DNA of 64,000 nt from CAZJAH01 sp964544155 (GTDB lineage: Bacteria; Bacteroidota; Ignavibacteria; Kapaibacteriales; UBA2268). A program made the position numbers and the translations under genes. Below are positions 24,825 through 33,195 of the stretch, piece by piece. The notes below the pieces were generated by a model. It ran no database searches, was not told the origin of the DNA, and saw only the letters and a program-made list of their open reading frames with translations. Location of the stretch: assembly GCA_964544155.1 (NCBI GenBank), contig CAZJAH010000001.1:186001-250000 (forward strand), given 5' to 3'. How positions within the stretch are numbered: position 1 is the stretch's first letter; every line of letters starts with the position of its first letter.

Positions 24825-25913
24825 ATGCAGAATATTGTTCAGTCCGCTGATCGTGATCAAAGAAGAACAGGATCATTGCTCCCGTTTCTTATAGCGGGCC
24901 TGATGATAATTTTTTCTCAAAGCGCCACTGCCCAGTTTTCAGGCGGCGGATATGCCGAGGCATACACGCAAAGGGATATAGGCGCAAGGCCTATAGCTAT
25001 GGCCGGAGCATACACAGCAGTATCCAACGAACCGAATTCGATATTTTACAATCCCGGAGGGCTTGGCTTCTTTTCTGAAAGCCCTATGTTCTCGGGTGCT
25101 GTTTCTTCTTCCGGTTTCGGCAGGACAAATGCTTCTCTATCCTGGGCGCAATTGGTTTACGATAACCTGGGGGTCGGGGTTGGCATAAACAGTAATATTT
25201 CAGGCTCTTTTCAGGGCAGGAATATATTAGGACAGCCCACAAACGAACTTCAGGGACTTCAGTATAATATAAACATGGCGGCAGCTTACAGGATTGAATT
25301 CATGAGCATGGGATTAAACGTCAAATATCTGACCAATAACCTCCTGGGTTCTGAAACATTTGCCAACGGCTACGGAATAGATATTGGCACAAAATTTCAT
25401 GTTATGGACATGTTTTCGGCAGGTATAGCGGTTCAGAATATCTCGGCAATGATGTTTTGGAATAATGATGCTGAAGATGCCGAACCTCTTCCCTACACCG
25501 TTCGCGCAGGGGTAGCAATGGAATACGGCCTGAACGAAGAAGAGTACTTCACCCGCTCAACCGTAACCGGCGATCTTGAAAGGGTTTACGTCCCTCCTAC
25601 GCGCTATATACTTTTGTCGATTGACGGTGTGCTAAGGCAGTACCATAATAATCCTTCACTAATTGCAGGCGTCGAGGCATCAGTACATGAAATGCTCGCT
25701 TTCCGCGGCGGTTTAACATTATACGGTGATAAATACGGCACAGGGGAATTATTCCCAATGAATAATTGGGGCGCAGGTATTTCTCTCAGGCCTCAGCTGG
25801 AGGAATTATTCGAGGATATTCCTTTTGACGCTCATATTGATTATACCATTTCTGACGAGTACATGACGCAGAGCGGTATATCGCACCATATTTCTTTGAT
25901 GTTCGAGTTTTAA
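24825..25913 (+). CDS. PorV/PorQ-family outer-membrane barrel
   Basis: The 362-residue product has a long charged leader, then a hydrophobic segment and cleavage near SATAQF, and ends in LMFEF, the aromatic end of an outer-membrane barrel. The start of the mature protein carries GARPIAMAGAYTAVSNEPN and IFYNPGGLGF, the diagnostic PorV/PorQ (UPF0164) sequence. PorV is the FadL-like shuttle that collects CTD cargo from the T9SS translocon. Here it is the last gene of the operon beginning with fliA. It might instead be a paralogue of PorV with a dedicated partner, such as the tiny CTD protein encoded 3 bases upstream. A hairpin 29 bases after the stop should end the transcript. Confidence 0.85.
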   Translation: MQNIVQSADRDQRRTGSLLPFLIAGLMIIFSQSATAQFSGGGYAEAYTQRDIGARPIAMAGAYTAVSNEPNSIFYNPGGLGFFSESPMFSGAVSSSGFGRTNASLSWAQLVYDNLGVGVGINSNISGSFQGRNILGQPTNELQGLQYNINMAAAYRIEFMSMGLNVKYLTNNLLGSETFANGYGIDIGTKFHVMDMFSAGIAVQNISAMMFWNNDAEDAEPLPYTVRAGVAMEYGLNEEEYFTRSTVTGDLERVYVPPTRYILLSIDGVLRQYHNNPSLIAGVEASVHEMLAFRGGLTLYGDKYGTGELFPMNNWGAGISLRPQLEELFEDIPFDAHIDYTISDEYMTQSGISHHISLMFEF

Positions 25914-25941
25914 TAAAAAATTTAATTTCGTATAAAAAATA

Positions 25942-25968
25942 CCCTTTGCCTGATCTTCAGGCTAAGGG
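25942..25968. terminator. Bidirectional terminator between the PorV-like gene and rpe
   Basis: A 12-bp stem with one T-T mismatch (25942-25953 with 25957-25968; CCCTTTGCCTGA against TCAGGCTAAGGG) and a 3-base loop lies between the convergent genes. Leftward it is followed by a T-rich run (TATTTTTTATA), rightward by CATTTTAT, so it can serve both. Confidence 0.75.
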
Positions 25969-25989
25969 CATTTTATCCAAATCAACTCT

Positions 25990-26709
25990 TTACAGTACAA
26001 GCTTTCTTTTAACTTCCAAAGCAGACTTAGTATTAACTTTCAAAGCAGACTCAATATTATTCTTCATTTTAAGGATATTTTCGTACATATCCCCATTAAA
26101 AAGCCCTGACCCGCTGACTATCATATTAGCTCCCGCAGCGGCAATATCACCGGCATTATCCGGCTTAATACCGCCGTCAACCTCGATCTCCACATGTGAA
26201 AGCCCAGATTTATTCAGAAAATCTCTCAACTTTTCAGCCCTTCTGATAAATGAAGAAATGAACTTCTGTCCACCGAATCCGGGATTAACAGACATAAGCA
26301 AAATAAAATCAGCAAATTCCGCTGCTTCAAAGGCGTGCTCTAAAGGCGTCGCCGGATTAAGCGCTATGCCGGCGAGACAGTTATGCTGTTTAATGAGTGA
26401 TAAAGTCCTGTGCAGGTGATGGGTAGCTTCCGCGTGAACCGAGATGAGATCAACTCCCGCCTCCGCGAAATCCGGTATATATTTATCAGGATCGGAGATC
26501 ATCAGGTGGCAGTCCAAAGGCAGCGTGGAGTATTTCTTCATGGCTTTGACCACGGGCGCGCCATAAGATATATTAGGCACAAAATGCCCGTCCATAATAT
26601 CGAGGTGCAGCAGGTCGGCGCCCGCGTCCTCGCATCTTTTAATTTCTTCCTTCAGCATCCCGAAATCAGCCGATAATAGGGATGGCGCTATTTTAATTTT
26701 GCTGTTCAT
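25990..26709 (-). CDS. rpe: Ribulose-phosphate 3-epimerase
   Basis: This TIM-barrel enzyme interconverts ribulose-5-phosphate and xylulose-5-phosphate, and so feeds the transketolase encoded elsewhere in the window. The family motifs are present: IAPSLLSADFGML, LLHLDIMDGHFVPN (metal-binding His and Asp), DCHLMISDP, LMSVNPGFGGQKF and EVDGGIKPDN, which includes the catalytic Asp. Its length (239) is slightly above the usual 220 because of a Lys/Ser-rich tail after about 220. The ATG at 26709 directly follows the stop of the LonB-like gene. It is the last gene of a leftward operon ending at the 25942-25968 terminator. Confidence 0.95.
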   Translation of the reverse strand: MNSKIKIAPSLLSADFGMLKEEIKRCEDAGADLLHLDIMDGHFVPNISYGAPVVKAMKKYSTLPLDCHLMISDPDKYIPDFAEAGVDLISVHAEATHHLHRTLSLIKQHNCLAGIALNPATPLEHAFEAAEFADFILLMSVNPGFGGQKFISSFIRRAEKLRDFLNKSGLSHVEIEVDGGIKPDNAGDIAAAGANMIVSGSGLFNGDMYENILKMKNNIESALKVNTKSALEVKRKLVL

Positions 26710-29175
26710 TTATCTTTCACCTATCTTTTTCTTTTCTTTGTCTTCTTTTGCGTATTTATAGAATACTTCCAGTTTCGCGACAACCCTGCCGTACAGGCTT
26801 TTGGGAGGATATTTTCCTTTGTTGTTAAGTTTTCCGGCTTCGATATTCATAAGCGGTTTAATAGCGTCATCGATATTATGAATAGAAATAATGCTGAAAT
26901 TACCGGCTTTTACATCCTCGATTATCTCATTATCCAGCATAAGGTCCTTCACGTTCTGCTCGGGAATAATAATACCCTGGTTGCCGGTGAATCCGCGGTC
27001 TTTGCAAATTTCGTAAAAACCTCTAATCTTTTCATTTACTCCGCCGATTGGCTGTATGTCTCCCTTCTGGTTTACCGAGCCGGTTATCGCCCAGGACTGT
27101 CTGATGGGTATTTCTGCTATTGCCGAAAGTATAACATATATCTCAGCGGCAGAAGCGCTGTCTCCGTCAATTCCACCGTAAGTCTGTTCAAAGGCTACCG
27201 AAGCTGTTAATGAAAGCGGCCTTCTGATGGCGAATTTCTCACGTATAAAGCCTGTGATTATCAGCACGCCTTTATTGTGTATTCTGCCGCTCATATCGGA
27301 TTCGCGGTCGATATTCACAATACCGGCGTTACCCGCGCTAACTGTGGCTGTAATTCTTGCCGGCTTGCCGAAAGACATCAGGCCGTTGTTATAAACAGTC
27401 AGGCCGTTAATCTGGCCAATCCTTTCACCCTCTGTAGAAATAAATGTACTTCCTTCGAGGATGTGCCTTTTAATTTTTTCATCGATCAAATTATTTCTAT
27501 ATTTGCGCTGTTCGCAGGCTTTTTCAACTTCAGCTCTGGTTATGTACTTAACGGAGCTTTTCCTGTCGTAGAAGGCAGCTTCTCTCAAAATATCTGCCAC
27601 ATCTGAGAACTTGAGGCTTATCCTCCCCTGAGAGCCAGCTTTTTCGACAGCCCACTCTACGATGGCGGCAACTCCGTCGGGTGAGCATCCCGGAAGGTTT
27701 TCTTCGGCAGTTATTTTTTTGATAAAGCGGGCGTAATTCTGCATCATGTCATCATCGAGTGATGTTTCATAATCGAATTGGGCATTTACTTTAAATATCT
27801 TCTTAAACCCCTTCTCATAGTGATACAGAGCGCGGTATAAAGTCCCGCCGCCAATGATAATGACCTTAACCTTAACTTCTATGGGTTCCGGTTTAAGATG
27901 TGACTGCGATATCTGAAAGAATGAATCGAATGGCTGCAACTCCAGCTTATTATAGAGCAGCACTCTTTTAAGAGCAGGCCATACACCAGGTTCCGAAAAG
28001 AGATCTTGGGCGTTGACTATAAGAAAACCTCTGTCAGCTCTAAGTATCGCGCCTCCTTTTATCATGGTGAAATCAGTTCGCCAGAATCCCCGGCTGTCGA
28101 ATTCTTTTTCCACCGTTCCGAAAAGGTTATTGTATGAAGGGGTTGTTTCGATTACCATTGGGACATTTTCTGTCTGTGAATTATCCAGGACTACATTTAC
28201 TTTGTAAACATTGAACATGGCGCCGTTCTTTTTTTCCTCCCTGGAATCAGCGAGCTGTGGTACTGATGCCTCGTTAGAAACAAAGAGGTTAAGGTTATTA
28301 AGTATGTGCTTTTTAACTTCTTCTATATAATTTTTGATCTTATCATCAAAACCGAATTCCTTTAAATCCTCAAAAGCGCTTGTGACTTCAATTGAAGCAG
28401 CAGCTTTATCGTGCTCCATCAGGGCTTTACGGAATTCTTTCATTATCTTCATTCCGGAACGCACAAGTTCAAAAATCTCGGCTTTCAGCTCACGGTGCTT
28501 TTGTTTAAATTCGCTTGCTTTTTCAGGTGACAGCTTGCCTTCTTCAACCAATTCATTAAGTCCGTCAATGTGCACGGGCTTGTCGTCGATCAGTGGGAAA
28601 ACATCCGGCTGTACCTGGCCCTGGTCTGATTCTACCTGGCCTCTGACAAATCCCATAGGCTTGATTTTTTTATCGAATTTTTCCAGCATTTTCCGCTCTT
28701 TGTGCTGGTATTCCTCAATCAGGTTCCTTCTGGAAGATTGGTGAGATTCTTCCTCAAATAATTTCGGAAGCCTTCTTTTCAGAAAACTAATTATATCATC
28801 CATCGCAATAGAAAATTTCTTTCCCTGTCCGCGGGGCATTTTAATCAGGCATGGATTATCGGGATTTTTGAAATTATTAACATAGCAATAGTCATTTGTC
28901 AGGGGGCAATAGTGAGTGATGTCTTCCAGGAGCTTTTTAACTGTTGTGAGGCGTCCCGTACCGGACAGGCCCGTAACGAAGATGTTGTATCCCTTCGCGT
29001 CAAGCTGTGCGCCCATTCTTATAGCCTCTACGGCTCGCGGCTGGCCGACAATATTATCAAGCGGTTTTAAGTTGTCAGTGGTTTTAAATTTGAATTTTGA
29101 AACAGGGCATGACCATCTCAGTTCTTTCAGGGCTAATTTTCTGGGGCCGGGCTTTCTGTCTTTATTAGTCGGCAT
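26710..29175 (-). CDS. LonB-like ATP-dependent protease (AAA_32 / S16)
   Basis: The 821-residue protein has the architecture of the LonB-like family: an AAA+ module split by a long helical insertion, and a C-terminal S16 protease. The nucleotide site reads GLSGTGRLT, with Arg where Walker A usually has Lys, as in many proteins of this subfamily, and ADRGFLIVNAQDL stands as Walker B. The protease part has GGIDGDSASAAE with S673 and GGVNEKIRG with K716. The 43-residue gap between the two equals that of classical Lon (S679/K722 in E. coli), so the Ser-Lys dyad is intact. It likely degrades damaged proteins in the cytoplasm. It follows a small unknown gene by 17 bases and abuts rpe. Confidence 0.92.
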   Translation of the reverse strand: MPTNKDRKPGPRKLALKELRWSCPVSKFKFKTTDNLKPLDNIVGQPRAVEAIRMGAQLDAKGYNIFVTGLSGTGRLTTVKKLLEDITHYCPLTNDYCYVNNFKNPDNPCLIKMPRGQGKKFSIAMDDIISFLKRRLPKLFEEESHQSSRRNLIEEYQHKERKMLEKFDKKIKPMGFVRGQVESDQGQVQPDVFPLIDDKPVHIDGLNELVEEGKLSPEKASEFKQKHRELKAEIFELVRSGMKIMKEFRKALMEHDKAAASIEVTSAFEDLKEFGFDDKIKNYIEEVKKHILNNLNLFVSNEASVPQLADSREEKKNGAMFNVYKVNVVLDNSQTENVPMVIETTPSYNNLFGTVEKEFDSRGFWRTDFTMIKGGAILRADRGFLIVNAQDLFSEPGVWPALKRVLLYNKLELQPFDSFFQISQSHLKPEPIEVKVKVIIIGGGTLYRALYHYEKGFKKIFKVNAQFDYETSLDDDMMQNYARFIKKITAEENLPGCSPDGVAAIVEWAVEKAGSQGRISLKFSDVADILREAAFYDRKSSVKYITRAEVEKACEQRKYRNNLIDEKIKRHILEGSTFISTEGERIGQINGLTVYNNGLMSFGKPARITATVSAGNAGIVNIDRESDMSGRIHNKGVLIITGFIREKFAIRRPLSLTASVAFEQTYGGIDGDSASAAEIYVILSAIAEIPIRQSWAITGSVNQKGDIQPIGGVNEKIRGFYEICKDRGFTGNQGIIIPEQNVKDLMLDNEIIEDVKAGNFSIISIHNIDDAIKPLMNIEAGKLNNKGKYPPKSLYGRVVAKLEVFYKYAKEDKEKKKIGER

Positions 29176-29192
29176 TTTTACTCCGGAAAAAT

Positions 29193-29558
29193 TTAAACAT
29201 CATAATTTATTGAAATAACTTTTGTTTTCTTTCCCTCAAAGTGCGATAGATCGGGTGAAGCAAGTACTTCTTTAATAACGCACAGGTTTGGCTTTTGTTC
29301 ATTCCTTTTCGCAATCAGATAAAGGAAATCGGCCTTATCTCGTATCATTGAGCTTACTTCTTCATCTTCATCGCCAACGTTTTCTTCTATCTTGTATAAA
29401 TACACTACGCGCCAGCCGGGATATTTTGCTTCGAGGAATTTTTTCAGGAAGAAATATATATGCCGTGATTCAAATTTATAGAAACGCGTGTACCTTTCCG
29501 CTACCACGGCAAGTATGGTTTTATCTTTAAATAATCTCTTAAATTCTCCGCAATTCAT
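29193..29558 (-). CDS. Small protein of unknown function upstream of the LonB-like gene
   Basis: I do not recognise this 121-residue protein. It has no signal peptide or membrane helix. Its alternation of short strands and helices (KTILAVVAERYTRFYKF, GWRVVYLYKI, ADFLYLIAKRN, PNLCVIKEVL, KTKVISINYDV) suggests a compact alpha/beta fold. Lys and Glu are frequent, with an acidic loop around 60-68 (NVGDEDEEV). It is the first gene of a leftward operon with the LonB-like protease 17 bases downstream, then rpe. An adaptor or substrate of the protease is possible but unsupported. The start at ATG 29558 is the first in frame. Confidence 0.7.
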   Translation of the reverse strand: MNCGEFKRLFKDKTILAVVAERYTRFYKFESRHIYFFLKKFLEAKYPGWRVVYLYKIEENVGDEDEEVSSMIRDKADFLYLIAKRNEQKPNLCVIKEVLASPDLSHFEGKKTKVISINYDV

Positions 29559-29604
29559 AATTATGAATTTGTTTTAAAAATATTAATGAATATTATTAAT
29601 ATAA

Positions 29605-29652
29605 TATAAATGAAAAGAGGCATCCCGCTTTTAAAAAAGCAAAATGCCTCTT
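29605..29652 (-). terminator. Terminator after the M2-type peptidase gene
   Basis: AAGAGGCAT (29615-29623) and ATGCCTCTT (29644-29652) make a 9-bp stem. Inside it a second GCTTTT/AAAAGC stem is nested. Read leftward the structure ends in TTTTCATTT. It lies 20 bases beyond the peptidase stop codon. Confidence 0.75.
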
Positions 29653-29672
29653 AATTATTAAAAATGCAAAAA

Positions 29673-31382
29673 TTATTTCACAAATTGTTTTGCGTAATAC
29701 TTAGGTGTAAGTTCTTCTCCGGTGGCTTTTTTGATCATTTCATTCCAGGTATATTTCTTACCCGGAGCGAACACGTTATCTATAAGATAATCGCCTGCTT
29801 CTTTTCTACCCTTAAAGCTCAGGTTTTGCTCTTCATTTTCATTGAGTACATCTCCGGCAATCTTGTAGTAAAGCTGTGAGGCGAGTAACTCACCCAGCAG
29901 GTAGTTGTGATAGTAGCAGGGCACGGTGGCTATATGTATCTTGGTAGCCCAGTCAGGCATATCGCGGCCTTCCGGCTTTCTGATCATCTGGTATTGCTCA
30001 ACGAGGTCCCACCAAAGCTTATTGAGGTCCTGATCGGGATTGGCGTACATCTGCTTTTCAAATCGGTACATTACCTGCGACCAGCGGCTGAATACAAGCT
30101 GCTGCATGCGCAGTACTTTCGGAGCCACCTCTGATATTTTTTGATGTTCTTCATCGCTGATTTCAAGCATTTCTTTTATCCATTGAGGATTTGAAGCGAA
30201 ACGCCCGAAAAGCATTGCTATGGCCTCGGTAGTAAATATATGTGCCGGTTCTTTGAGTGCCCAGGGAAGGTCTTCCCTGTAGTAGTATTCATACAGGGCG
30301 TGGCCATATTCGTGCAACATGGTTTCCATCCAGCGGGCGTTTGGCTTTACATTGCATAGTACGCGTATGTCTTTTGCGTCGCGGTCGATATTAATGCAGT
30401 AAGCGTGTTGGTTCTTGCCTTCTTTTTCGTAAAGATCGCTCTTTGCGACCATTGTATCTATAGGCATATTCAGGCTGGCGAAATAGGTTTTGGTTAATTC
30501 TACTATATCATGCTCATCGTAGTATGTATCCAGATTGACTTCATAAATTGATGGAGCTTCCTGGAAGAACCTGTTCTGATAATGCCAGGGCTGGAGTTGA
30601 TCTTTGCTTATGCCTAGCTTTTTGGCAATAGCTTCATCTATCTCATTTTTAATTTCCTTATATGAATCGCGCGTAAGTTCATCTAATTCATTGAAAACGC
30701 GATCTATTTCTTCCGGATCCTGTTCGCTTAAGCGGAGTGCCATAGTATGATAGTTGTCAAACCCCAGCTCTCGTGCCATTTCATTTCGCAGCTTAACCAT
30801 TTCCCTGATGTCATCGGCCACAAGCGGGCCAATATCTTTATGCGCGAGCCATACTCTCTTCAGTTCTTCAGAATTGTTTGATGTTTTGAGTACTTCCTCA
30901 ACTTCATTATCCGATAGCTTTTTGCCGTCAACTTCAGTGCGAAATTTAGCGTATTTACCTTCGATGGCAGTCTGCATATCAGTAAGGCGGTTTAGTTTAG
31001 CTGTGTCTATCTGCTTGCCGAGAAAGGCATTATAAAGCACATCCAGGTGCCTTTTCATGAGTGTGTCTTTGATCTCACCGGATTCTTTGATACTTTTTAA
31101 TTTATTGAAGTAATCTTTGTTAGATAGTAAAGTATTGAATTTTTTGTCATTCTCCGCGTATTCATTCCATAGCTCGTCTTTGTTTTCAATCGAGGCATTG
31201 AAATAAGCTAATGACGCTTTCCTGTGCAGAGGTTTGGCCTGTGATTCAAAATCGGCAACAAAATCCGTGAACTGTTGTTCCATATCGTTCATCTCCTTTT
31301 TATTCTGATCTTCCTGTTTCCCGCAGCCAAAAGCGAATACACTGAATATAAGCGACGCGGCTAAAAACATTTTTCCCTTCAT
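29673..31382 (-). CDS. M2-family (peptidyl-dipeptidase A-like) metallopeptidase lipoprotein
   Basis: I placed the start at ATG 31382 (MKGKMFLAASLIF), which gives a lipoprotein signal with the lipidated Cys in FAFGCGKQ; an in-frame ATG at 31400 adds six residues. The zinc site is HEYGH at 357-361, followed by the Glu ligand in TEAIAMLFGRF, so this is a gluzincin. The all-helical body (QQFTDFVADFESQAKPLHR, LGFDNYHTMALRLSEQDPE) resembles the M2 family (ACE-like), with M3 oligopeptidases as the near alternative. It would trim small peptides in the periplasm or at the outer membrane. It is a single gene between the nuo terminator and its own terminator. Confidence 0.85.
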   Translation of the reverse strand: MKGKMFLAASLIFSVFAFGCGKQEDQNKKEMNDMEQQFTDFVADFESQAKPLHRKASLAYFNASIENKDELWNEYAENDKKFNTLLSNKDYFNKLKSIKESGEIKDTLMKRHLDVLYNAFLGKQIDTAKLNRLTDMQTAIEGKYAKFRTEVDGKKLSDNEVEEVLKTSNNSEELKRVWLAHKDIGPLVADDIREMVKLRNEMARELGFDNYHTMALRLSEQDPEEIDRVFNELDELTRDSYKEIKNEIDEAIAKKLGISKDQLQPWHYQNRFFQEAPSIYEVNLDTYYDEHDIVELTKTYFASLNMPIDTMVAKSDLYEKEGKNQHAYCINIDRDAKDIRVLCNVKPNARWMETMLHEYGHALYEYYYREDLPWALKEPAHIFTTEAIAMLFGRFASNPQWIKEMLEISDEEHQKISEVAPKVLRMQQLVFSRWSQVMYRFEKQMYANPDQDLNKLWWDLVEQYQMIRKPEGRDMPDWATKIHIATVPCYYHNYLLGELLASQLYYKIAGDVLNENEEQNLSFKGRKEAGDYLIDNVFAPGKKYTWNEMIKKATGEELTPKYYAKQFVK

Positions 31383-31429
31383 AATCTTATAAATCTCCAA
31401 AAATTGAGGTAGTTGATGAAATAATTTAT

Positions 31430-31468
31430 TTTAAAAAAATAAATCCACGGCAGTTTAATGCCGCGGAT
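31430..31468 (-). terminator. Strong terminator after nuoI
   Basis: Leftward, ATCCGCGGCA (31468-31459) pairs with TGCCGTGGAT (31452-31443): ten pairs, one of them G-U, around a 6-base loop, followed by TTATTTTTTT. It ends the nuoG-nuoH-nuoI transcript, so no further nuo genes are cotranscribed. Confidence 0.85.
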
Positions 31469-31487
31469 AAGTGTATTTAATTCAAGC

Positions 31488-31985
31488 TTATTTATATTGT
31501 CTGAGGAATTCCAGCCTATCCTGAAGCCGTTCAACGGGGATGAGCAGTTTATCCTTGCCGAGAATGGCTTCTTCTTGTGTCTGGAATATAAGCTCATGCT
31601 CTTTGCTCATCACTATGGCTTCTTCGGGGCATACTTCCTCGCATAGGCCACAGTGAATACACCTGAGCATGTTTATCTCGAATTTAACCGGGTATCTTTC
31701 TTTATCCCTTTCTGTTTCGGCGGCCTGTACTTCGATGGCTATGGGCGGGCATACCCGCGAGCACAATCCACATGCAACGCATCTCTCGTGGCCGTCTTCT
31801 TCCACGAGCACTGGCCTTCCGCGGTAGAACCCATCCGCCACAAAGGGCTCTTCAGGATACTGCCGGGTAAATTTGGGCTGGAACATCCTTTTAAGTGTAA
31901 GCCCCATGCCTTTTGCAATTTCAGGGAGGTATATTTTTTCCCAGAAATTCAGGCTTTCCGCCACGCTGTTCTTTTTATTGTTCAT
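31488..31985 (-). CDS. nuoI: NADH-quinone oxidoreductase subunit NuoI
   Basis: NuoI carries the two 4Fe-4S clusters N6a and N6b that pass electrons toward quinone in complex I. Both motifs are intact: CVACGLCSRVCP and CIHCGLCEEVCP. The N-terminal region (LPEIAKGMGLTLKRMFQPK) matches the family's amphipathic start, which lies on the membrane. At 165 residues the length is typical. The gene is third in a leftward nuoG-nuoH-nuoI series and is followed by a strong terminator, so nuoJ-N must lie elsewhere. Confidence 0.95.
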   Translation of the reverse strand: MNNKKNSVAESLNFWEKIYLPEIAKGMGLTLKRMFQPKFTRQYPEEPFVADGFYRGRPVLVEEDGHERCVACGLCSRVCPPIAIEVQAAETERDKERYPVKFEINMLRCIHCGLCEEVCPEEAIVMSKEHELIFQTQEEAILGKDKLLIPVERLQDRLEFLRQYK

Positions 31986-32056
31986 TTTATTTATTCCACT
32001 CTTTCTAATACATGATACCGGGTATAAGAACGAAATCAGGCAACCGGTATTTGTAA

Positions 32057-33109
32057 TTATTTAAAGATTAATACTCCAAGCCCTACAATGGCTACATTCA
32101 GCAGCGCGAGAGGCAGCATAACTTTCCATCCGAGATCCATGAGCTGGTCATATCTGAAGCGCGGTATCGACCAACGCACCCAGATAAAGAAGAAGATCAT
32201 AAATGCCACCTTAGCAAAGAACACAATGAACTGCACCACTGCAAGCGCAATGCTGCCGGCTTCCAGCCCGAGAATTTCCGGGGGGATCGGCAGCTGCCAG
32301 CCGCCCAGGAATAATATGGTTATGATGGCCGATGCCGTTGCCATATTGCCGTATTCTGCAAGGAAAAACATGCCGAATTTCATGCCGGTATATTCTGTAT
32401 TAAAGCCGCCGACAAGTTCAGGTTCTGCTTCAGGCAGGTCAAAAGGCGCCCTGTTGGTTTCTGCGAATGATGATATAAGAAATATGATGAATCCCAAAGG
32501 CTGTACGAATATATTCCACTTCCAGCCTGACCATCCGCCCTGCTCTATTATTATATCATTAAGCGAAAGCGAGCCGGTTACCATTACCACGCCGACCACA
32601 GCCAGGCCCATCGAAAGCTCATAGGATATCATCTGCGCGGCCGACCTTAGCCCGCCGAGCAATGAATACTTATTATTTGATGACCAGCCGGCAAGCGTGA
32701 TACCGTAAACACCGACAGATGTCATTGCCAGTACATACAGTATACCGATATTGATATCGGGCGCGACGCCCAGGTAGATGATATTTCCGCCTATCTCTAC
32801 ATAATGAGCGAAAGGCACTACGGCAAACACAGCGAATGCCACTCCTAGCGATATCACAGGCGCCAAGCGGTGGAAGGCCCTGTCTGCCGCAATAGGAACA
32901 AGGTCTTCTTTCATAAAGAGCTTGATCACATCGGCAAAGGGCTGAAAAGTTCCCCAGGGGCCTACCCTGTTTGGGCCGATTCTATCCTGTATGGCGGCTG
33001 ATACTTTCCTTTCGGCATATACAGAGGCCGCAGCGAGTGTCATCACAAGGCCGACTATCGCGGCCCCTTTGATTCCTGCTTCGAGTATTATCCAGGCTAA
33101 TTCTGACAT
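32057..33109 (-). CDS. nuoH: NADH-quinone oxidoreductase subunit NuoH
   Basis: NuoH is the membrane subunit of complex I that lines the quinone chamber. The family sequences AERKVSAAIQDRIGPNRVGP, KLFMKEDLVP, RSAAQMISYELSMG, ETNRAPFDLPEAEPELVGG and RWSIPRFRYDQLM are all present, with about eight to nine membrane helices over 350 residues. The quinone-site acidic residues in the EAE and E-L segments are kept. It sits 86 bases after nuoG and 71 bases before nuoI, wider spacing than in most nuo operons but in canonical order. Confidence 0.96.
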   Translation of the reverse strand: MSELAWIILEAGIKGAAIVGLVMTLAAASVYAERKVSAAIQDRIGPNRVGPWGTFQPFADVIKLFMKEDLVPIAADRAFHRLAPVISLGVAFAVFAVVPFAHYVEIGGNIIYLGVAPDINIGILYVLAMTSVGVYGITLAGWSSNNKYSLLGGLRSAAQMISYELSMGLAVVGVVMVTGSLSLNDIIIEQGGWSGWKWNIFVQPLGFIIFLISSFAETNRAPFDLPEAEPELVGGFNTEYTGMKFGMFFLAEYGNMATASAIITILFLGGWQLPIPPEILGLEAGSIALAVVQFIVFFAKVAFMIFFFIWVRWSIPRFRYDQLMDLGWKVMLPLALLNVAIVGLGVLIFK

Positions 33110-33195
33110 TTGTTATAATCTTAATTTTTAACTTATTATTTTTTGTTCTGCTTTTTTTTATTCTAAATCAATATTTACTATCCCGAAAATCCGCT

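Noticed and set aside
25946..26419. 157-residue plus-strand frame opposite rpe
   Set aside because: It overlaps a clear rpe gene and the terminator hairpin on the other strand.
32088..32624. 178-residue plus-strand frame opposite nuoH
   Set aside because: It is antisense to a secure nuoH gene and has no recognisable features.
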